NCBI RefSeq assembly: GCF_018842675.1
Contig: NZ_JAGTWO010000003.1
Coordinates: 1-64,000, forward strand
Reading direction: 5' to 3'
DNA from: Candidatus Pantoea bituminis
GTDB taxonomy: Bacteria; Pseudomonadota; Gammaproteobacteria; Enterobacterales; Enterobacteriaceae
DNA length: 64,000 nt
How positions within the stretch are numbered: the first letter of the stretch is position 1; each line of letters opens with the position of its first letter. A program made the position numbers and the translations under genes. Below, piece after piece: positions 58,233 through 64,000 of the stretch. The notes beneath the pieces were generated by a model. The model saw only the letters and a list, made by a program, of their open reading frames with translations, ran no database searches and was not told where the DNA came from.

Positions 58233-58868
58233 ATGTACATTTTTGCATATTTACGCGCTTCGACTCATGAACAAGATGCACAGCGAGCAAAAAATCGACT
58301 GGAATCTTTCGTTAGAGAAAAAGGACATCGAATTGCCAGCTGGTACGTTGAGAATGTTTCAGGGGCTTCACTGCATCGCCCAGAACTAATTCGTCTGCTG
58401 GAAAATGCCGCTCCAGGAGACGCTATCCTAATCGAGCAGGTAGATAGGTTGTCACGCCTCGACGATCAGGGATGGCTTCGACTGAAATCTCTTATTAGCG
58501 AGAAGCACCTCTGTGTCATCAGCCTTGATTTACCTACCAGTCATGCTGCACTGGAAAAACATGTCAGTGACGACTTCACCGCCGCAATGCTGCGTGCGAT
58601 TAATGGCATGATGCTAGATATGTTGGCTGCGATCGCGCGTAAAGACTATCAAGACCGCCGACGTCGGCAGGAAGAAGGGATCGTAAAAGCAAAGGACAAA
58701 GGAAAATTTAAAGGAAGGCAGCCAGACCTGGCGCTTCATCTTAACATAATCAGGCTTCGGGTAGAGAACGGGCTTAGCATTCGCGATACAGCCTCTTTAT
58801 GCGGAGTTTCAGAACGAACTGTTATTCGCATAGCGAAAGCTCATGCGGAACAGCAAACATGTTCGTAA
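58233..58868 (+). CDS. Serine resolvase (plasmid multimer-resolution type)
   Basis: 211 residues: catalytic Ser in YIFAYLRASTHEQDAQRA, ILIEQVDRLSRLDDQGW, and a C-terminal HTH GLSIRDTASLCGVSERTVIR. Differs from the 40.5-kb recombinase. Probably resolves plasmid dimers at the repeated boxes upstream. Confidence 0.9.
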   Translation: MYIFAYLRASTHEQDAQRAKNRLESFVREKGHRIASWYVENVSGASLHRPELIRLLENAAPGDAILIEQVDRLSRLDDQGWLRLKSLISEKHLCVISLDLPTSHAALEKHVSDDFTAAMLRAINGMMLDMLAAIARKDYQDRRRRQEEGIVKAKDKGKFKGRQPDLALHLNIIRLRVENGLSIRDTASLCGVSERTVIRIAKAHAEQQTCS

Positions 58869-58970
58869 AGTAGCGGGAATACAAATATGAACTGTTCAGG
58901 TCTGTCTTTGAAGATAGGCAGTAAAAAGGCTTACTGAACTAGTGAATTTTGAAATTATGAGGTGTGAATT

Positions 58971-59372
58971 ATGGAAAACTCAGCTTTCAAAAGAGGTGCC
59001 AGTGCGGCTGGATTCTGGCTGAGGTTCTCAAAAAGTGCCCGGGCAGCTAATAGTACTTGTGTGGCATGGACTTTAAAGCACAGATTACCCACTTTCATTG
59101 GCCGCTTGCCGGTTCCTATCGCTTGTTTTGCGGTTTTGAGTCTCGCTGTAGTTGGCGGCATGTTTGTTGGCACCATTCTGGTACTCGGAGCAATATTTCT
59201 CTACATGCTTAGTAACTTGGCTATTAGCGGTGCTCAGGATGATGACATTACAGAAAGACAAAGCGGCCATCAGTATCGCGATGGTAATGATGGTTTTGGT
59301 ATGTATAGTGGTCCACAAAACGTTACTGTCACTTCTTCAAGAGTTGATCACAATGATGACGATGATTGGTAG
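58971..59372 (+). CDS. DUF3742-like ICE membrane protein
   Basis: 133 residues from ATG at 58971 (GAGGTG upstream). Basic N-terminus (FWLRFSKSARAANSTCVAWT), two membrane helices (about 50-83) and an acidic tail. In ICEs of this transfer class a DUF3742 gene lies opposite to traG; position and layout agree, but sequence evidence is modest. Confidence 0.5.
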   Translation: MENSAFKRGASAAGFWLRFSKSARAANSTCVAWTLKHRLPTFIGRLPVPIACFAVLSLAVVGGMFVGTILVLGAIFLYMLSNLAISGAQDDDITERQSGHQYRDGNDGFGMYSGPQNVTVTSSRVDHNDDDDW

Positions 59373-59399
59373 GGGATTTACCCTACCAATCATTAAGGA

Positions 59400-60909
59400 T
59401 TAGAGTTTCGCAGTTTTCTTCGCTAGCTCTACACCACTACCGCCTGCCTGTTGAACCTGCGAGGTTCCACTTTTAAATGCTCCATCTAAAGCACCTCCAA
59501 TACGAACTCCCGCCCATGATAGAGCGCCCATCCACACCGCAGGGAGAACCAAGAACATGGTAGCCATAACGAAATTCATAATTAGGTCATCGGAACTGTT
59601 CTGAAATCCAGCCATGTTAAAGCTGCTATGCGTGTCAGAGCTGTATAGCGCTGTCAGTAGCCAGCTGTCGAGCCAGCGAGCCAGCTCCCACCAGAAAGTA
59701 AGGAAGTTCAATGCAAAGAGCACAAACGAGAGCGTTATGACAGTTTTAATCTCATAGGCGGAGAACGCCAGAATAAGCGGCAAAATCACCACAATTGCCA
59801 TGAGCAGCACTGCCTGTACCATCGGCAGCGCCTGACGCATGGCATCAAATGCCGGAAACGCAGCTAGACTGCCTAATGCAGTACCGCCGATCGCAGCTAC
59901 GCGGGTGACGGAATTGTCGAGTGTAAAATCGGCGTTACCACCGTAGCCGGCATAAACATGTCCGCCCTGTGAGACCGTCAGGCTCTCCGGGCTGACCAAA
60001 CGCCGGATAATAGCTTCTTTATAATCAGCGGCATTGCCGCCGATCATGGTCATGGCAGCTGACAGGCGGGTCCATAATCCTGGGTCAGCCTGATCGATTA
60101 CGCGGGCCTGTAGTCCGGTTTCAGCTTTATTCCACCACTCACTACAGGTCGGATAGCCCCCGGCCAGTGTCCGGCCTTCCGCTGTCACGGTTTTCGCTCC
60201 AGGGGAACTCTGCGCGGGGAGTTTTTGATTGCAGGCTGCCGTAATAATTACTCAGGAAGGTTTTGCTGCCGATCCACTCAATATCACGCAGAGTAGCTTT
60301 GTCTTTTGTCTGACCCTGATCCTGACGTTTCCACATATACAGCGCGAGTGAATAGCAGTCATTAGTAAAGTCCTGCAGTTCTTCCGCGAGAGCTTTATTG
60401 TTAATGCGCGTATGCTGAACTTCAAACCGGAGCTGACGCATGTCAGGACGGCAGGGGATAGTGGCCACAGACGCCTGCGTGATCCCCTTTGCCAGCTTAT
60501 GAATCAGATACCACCATACTGGCGCGGCTGCTGTCTGATCGTTAATGCTGGATATGACTGGCGAATATCCAGTGTTATCGGGCGCTTTTGGCGTCCATGT
60601 GCCGCAGGATTGCGCCCGCGATGTATCATATTTAATGGTACTCATGTCCACATTCATTAGCGGCATACAGCAGGCAATCATGACCAGAAAAGAAGTGTAA
60701 ATAGCATGTTCCATGCGGGGTATGGACAGGGCACCTTTATTTCCCTCATCTTCACCTTCTTCACGCACTTTCAGCCAGATGCCGATAAGCCGGAAAGCTA
60801 CCGGTACGGCAAAAAGTCCGGTCGTGATGAGAATGTTCCAGAGCCCGTTGTTAACAACCCAGCCGAGCAGGGTAAGGAAATACTCCAGATAGCTGTTTGT
60901 CAGCATCAT
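59400..60909 (-). CDS. TraG N-terminal-domain conjugation protein, one frameshift
   Basis: Inner-membrane mating-pair protein of ICE type. N-terminal part: YLEYFLTLLGWVVNNGLWNI, VAFRLIGIWLKVREEGEDEG, SWNENRD-type end. C-terminal part: AEGRTLAGGYPTCSEWW, AAIGGTALGSLAAFPAFDAM, VLPAVWMGALSWAGVRIG. The frame breaks near 60190 in GAAAACC (two A missing or one extra). Combined, about 503 residues, as usual for the family. Likely functions in pilus assembly/mating stabilisation. Confidence 0.88.
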
Positions 60910-61271
60910 GACGCTCCTGTGCCGCCGAGCAGCACCAGTTCACAGACAACGGCAAAAATGACGCTGACCGCCGCGATGCGGATCAGCGGCTGACGGTATT
61001 GCGGAGCGAAGCCTGGCGCCCGGAAAACTTTCATAAACCCCCACGCCAGCGCACCATAAACAGCCAGGCGCCATACCAGCCAGCCATAGCGGGCATGATC
61101 CATCCAGTCACGGAATGCAGCGGCCTGAGCGGGATTTTTAACGGCTTTGTCCGCAACAATGAGCCCGGCCAGCATGAATGCCAGCAGAGCGCCGGCAGTA
61201 CACAGCACGCGAAGCAGAGCAGGGTGGCGGCGGAAAAATGAGGCGCGGTTCGCGCCGTTTTTGGTTCTCAT
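60906..61271 (-). CDS. ICE-type small membrane protein
   Basis: 121 residues from ATG at 61271 (61286 also possible). Three membrane helices (VLCTAGALLAFMLAGLIVAD, YGWLVWRLAVYGALAWGFMK, AVSVIFAVVCELVLLGGTG). It lies between TIGR03755 and traG with 4-base overlaps, the conserved position of a small transfer protein in SPI-7-like mating clusters. Confidence 0.7.
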   Translation of the reverse strand: MRTKNGANRASFFRRHPALLRVLCTAGALLAFMLAGLIVADKAVKNPAQAAAFRDWMDHARYGWLVWRLAVYGALAWGFMKVFRAPGFAPQYRQPLIRIAAVSVIFAVVCELVLLGGTGAS

Positions 61272-61285
61272 CGGCTGCGCCCTCA

Positions 61286-62738
61286 TCAGTTGCTTTCCGT
61301 TTCTGGAACGGCCAGACGGTTAATGCGACTGTCGGTGCTGTCGTCGCTCTGCGTCTGAGGATTGCTGTTAACTCGCCCGTTTTCCCGATCGATAATGGTG
61401 AGTACAGAATTACGTGACAGCTCGCGCTTGAGCTCCATTTCATTTCTTAATGCCGTGATTTCACGATCGATGGCCGCCACGCGCCGGTCCCCTTCCTCGA
61501 TAGCCGCATTCTGTGCCGCTGCGTTAGGTTCGGACATGCCGGTCACAATCATGCGGCGCATAATCAGCGCGGTTTCAACCGTGTCAGCCATTGCAAGCTC
61601 GCCGGCGAGGCGGGCGGTCAGGGCTGCGTTATCAGGATCTCTCTGCAGTGCTCTGATAACACCTGCAGTGATGGGTAAACTGCCGGTTTTAAGCTTTGCC
61701 AGATTCGCCGCGTTCGGCTGCTCGGTGCCATTGACGAGTTTTACTAGCTGCTCAGTATTCTCTTTAGTGGTCTCTTCCAGGATGGGCGCAAAGCCGGTGC
61801 CGGCCTGCGTAGCGCCAGGCTGTTGTTCGTCATCGCCACTGGTACACTGAGAGGCATCACTGCAGGTGCGCAGGGAACTGTCCCCCACCACCTGAACCAC
61901 GGATTTGGCCGCTTCTTCAGCGCTCGCATATTTTTCACAGACTCCCCGTTACAGCTGTTGCTGCTGACCGTGTCAGAGCTCAGCACCGGCAGGCTGTTCA
62001 TCATGTTGAACCCCGCAGCCGTTAAGTCATGCGTTGGCCGGATAGCCTGCTGACCCTGCCCCCTCGTTTCTGTCCGCCAATCCAATTCTGACCGGAGTTA
62101 CCCTGCAGCTTGTCCGCTGAATTGTTCACGCGCACGGCATCCGCATCTCCGCTGTTAACAAGCGAGCGGTACTCATCCATTACCGCGCCCTGCGTCCATT
62201 TGTTGTTACCGGCAAAATCCATCATGCGTTTTGACATGTTCTGACAGTTGAGCTGGGCCTTATCAAAGGAGACGTTAGCCTGCAACACGCCGTTTGTGAG
62301 CATGTCGTACAGGCCGGGATTGGCACGCTGAATAATCATTGCCGGCAGGCTGGCTACGGCACCGGTGGCGTTCTGAACCACGTCGCCCATGAGGTTTTTG
62401 AAGCCGTTTGTTACCCCGTTGAGCTGATTGCCAACGGTTGTTTTCAGGTCGAAATTGCCGCACATCAGATCGCTGCTCCATCCAACGTTCATGCCAAGTT
62501 TGCGCATGCTGCTGCGCGTTGCCGGCTGTGAGATGACAGATCCGCCACCGAGCGTATAGTAGAGCTTGTCAGAGACCGCGCCGCTGACGTCCTTGCCGTA
62601 GCCTATGGCGCTGTTGTTCACTGAAGGAAGTGAAATACCGAATGCGCTGGACTGATTATCGTCGGCCGCCTGCGCGGATAGCGCTGCGGCAGCGATGAAG
62701 AGTACAAGCGCGGCCGGTTTGAATTTAACTGGTGACAT
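61286..62738 (-). CDS. TIGR03755-family ICE conjugation protein, two frameshifts
   Basis: Signal peptide MSPVKFKPAALVLFIAAAAL, then AIGYGKDVSGAVSDKLYYTL, LGMNVGWSSDLMCGNFDLKT and FAGNNKWTQGAVMDEYRS. A GGGGG run (about 62062) and an A5 run (about 61937) each lack one base; repaired, IGGQKRGGQGQQAIRPTHDL and NGESVKKYASAEEAAK lead into the final frame. About 484 residues. A periplasmic component of the type IV secretion apparatus. Confidence 0.87.
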
Positions 62739-62746
62739 GGTGCCTC

Positions 62747-63721
62747 TCAGAAGTCAGTTGAATAGAGGAAGGTCTGGCCGCGCCGCTTGCAGCAGCTGTA
62801 GGGCTGCCACAGTGCATACGCTTCGTTGCCGTCCTGAGCGATGGGGTATGCGCCGTCAGGAAAAACCGCACAGGAGGCTGAAAGCGTGGGCGACAGGCGC
62901 TGCCATTTATGATTTGCCGTGCCCGTTTTTTCCTTCACCTCACCGGGCGGCCAGTAGCCGGCTTTGCGGGAACCTTTAAGTACCTGATAAACGTGGGGCT
63001 GTCCGGAGCGGGTAATAATGTCGGCGACGCGCTGCGCGACCACGGCGGACGCTTTGTCATCGTCTGCCTGGCTGACGAAGCCGGAGCGGGGGTAAATATT
63101 CCCCCACATGTTCGCGCTGGCCTGGCTGCCCAGTTCACGCTGTCCCGGGATCAGCGCCTCAGGATAAAGCGACTCAGGCAACCCCGATCGCCACACAAGT
63201 GAATCCAGCGTGCTCAGAAAGTAAGGATTGAATGGGGTGGCGGCCGTATCACATGAGTAACCGGCAATGCTGCCCCCAATAACTGAGGTGGCCGGATGGC
63301 CGATTGCATCGGCGTATTTGAATTTGATATTCGACTTGCGCTGCCCGGGATTCTTAATGTCGCCAGCGTTGCCGCCGCCGGCCGGCGCACCACTGGTTAG
63401 CGCGTTGTCGATCGTGCCGGATGCACCGCTCATAAATGCCATCTCTGACCAGGGATTTCCTCCGGGTCCGGTGTAGGTTGACACAACCACCTCAGGGATA
63501 AAATGCGTCACCTTAACGGAGGTTTTCACCGAACAACCAAACGGCGTACACATCAGCCAGTAACAGATGCCGCTGACGCGCCAGCTGATACAGTCCTGGG
63601 TAATGGCGCTGGCAATAATGCCGGCGGTATTAATGGCTGAAACCGTTGCGGGAGCCGCTGCTGCTGCAAGCACCGTGGCAACGCCGGCCGTCTGAAAGTG
63701 TTTTCTGAGGGCGAAACGCAT
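62747..63721 (-). CDS. TIGR03756-family ICE conjugation protein (TraU-like)
   Basis: 324 residues, intact. Signal peptide to about 29, then cysteine-rich CISWRVSGICYWLMCTPFGC, VTHFIPEVVVSTY, and the C-terminal YALWQPYSCCKRRGQTFLY. The disulfide-rich pattern resembles TraU of F. Overlaps the upstream TIGR03757 gene by one base. Confidence 0.9.
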   Translation of the reverse strand: MRFALRKHFQTAGVATVLAAAAAPATVSAINTAGIIASAITQDCISWRVSGICYWLMCTPFGCSVKTSVKVTHFIPEVVVSTYTGPGGNPWSEMAFMSGASGTIDNALTSGAPAGGGNAGDIKNPGQRKSNIKFKYADAIGHPATSVIGGSIAGYSCDTAATPFNPYFLSTLDSLVWRSGLPESLYPEALIPGQRELGSQASANMWGNIYPRSGFVSQADDDKASAVVAQRVADIITRSGQPHVYQVLKGSRKAGYWPPGEVKEKTGTANHKWQRLSPTLSASCAVFPDGAYPIAQDGNEAYALWQPYSCCKRRGQTFLYSTDF

Positions 63722-64000
63722 CAGTTATCCCCCTGTGCGCGAAGCATGTCGGCGCGGGCAACGTCGGCCGTGCCATAAACCACATCCCGATCATCGAAAA
63801 CGACGGCGGGGAATTTATGTAGCCCAATCTCCCATGCATGTACGACCTGGCGGTACGCTTCAGCAATCTGCTCCTGCTGTCCGGGCCATTGAGGTGACTG
63901 AATGATTTTGCGGGCCTGTTGAGCGGCCAGCTGCGGATCTGCAGCCAGTTCGCCAAAAATGGAATCCTGCAGGCGGTCAGACCCATCCAGCCACACAACT
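63721..64000 (-). CDS. TIGR03757-family ICE conjugation protein (5' end outside window)
   Basis: C-terminal 92 residues seen: SDRLQDSIFGELAADPQLAA, AYRQVVHAWEIGLHKFPAVV, VVYGTADVARAD. Matches the thioredoxin-like/TrbC-related periplasmic protein that precedes TIGR03756 in this transfer class. The start lies beyond the window edge. Confidence 0.8.
   Translation of the reverse strand, partial: VVWLDGSDRLQDSIFGELAADPQLAAQQARKIIQSPQWPGQQEQIAEAYRQVVHAWEIGLHKFPAVVFDDRDVVYGTADVARADMLRAQGDN

Overview
The window looks like part of a large conjugative, heavy-metal-resistance plasmid of an enterobacterium (Enterobacter/Klebsiella/Pantoea-like). The evidence is close recognisable kinship with E. coli/Klebsiella proteins (AdhP, YibH/YibI, Pco, ArsH, UmuDC), an SPI-7-type integrative-element replication and transfer module, a Rep_3 iteron replicon with its own partition genes, and several resolvases. 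No chromosomal housekeeping block is present.\n\nLayout: 1-5.1 kb is a minus-strand replication/partition operon of the SPI-7/ICE family (dnaB, parB, DUF2857, ParE-like, STY4528-like), faced by a CI-like repressor operon (5.4-6.8 kb). 6.9-10.0 kb holds a MobH-type relaxase homologue and a UvrD-like helicase. 10.1-15.4 kb is a leading-region-like run of small minus-strand genes (N6-methylase, DUF5983, DUF1281, ArdC antirestriction and unknowns). Seven of them have structurally similar 5' leader RNAs. A tyrosine recombinase (15.7-16.6 kb) lies between two copies of a structured ~170-bp repeat. 18.35-20.5 kb is the origin: a large 56/60-bp alternating iteron array, repA, a second small iteron cluster, an AT-rich tract and a DnaA box; a KorA/TrfB-like repressor follows. 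umuD is intact, but umuC is split by a ~12.65-kb insert (22.11-34.76 kb) carrying stress genes (KGG protein, glycogen phosphorylase, MerR-like regulator, alcohol dehydrogenase, DUF1471, DUF3313 lipoprotein, MarC, YibH/YibI) and a tRNA-Gly-like RNA gene with an abnormal anticodon loop. 36.1-38.5 kb has parA/parB-like genes among centromere-like repeats. 38.9-40.3 kb is an AT-rich DUF2971 cassette. 40.5-57.8 kb is a metal island: resolvase, arsRH, arsRBC, acr3-arsR, a MerR/CadA-type efflux pair, a copper four-helix protein and pcoABCDRS with a DUF305 metallochaperone. After a second resolvase, 59-64 kb holds ICE-type conjugation genes (TraG-N, TIGR03755, TIGR03756, TIGR03757).\n\nHow it works together: the Rep/Par/KorA functions keep the plasmid, the ICE-like replication and mating genes move it, the leading-region genes probably protect it on entry, and the metal and stress cargo benefits the host.\n\nCaution: about 26 frameshifts in 18 otherwise normal genes fall at or next to mononucleotide runs, and most are explained by one missing base. 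I read most of them as sequencing/assembly errors rather than real pseudogenes, and I give whole-gene spans across the breaks.
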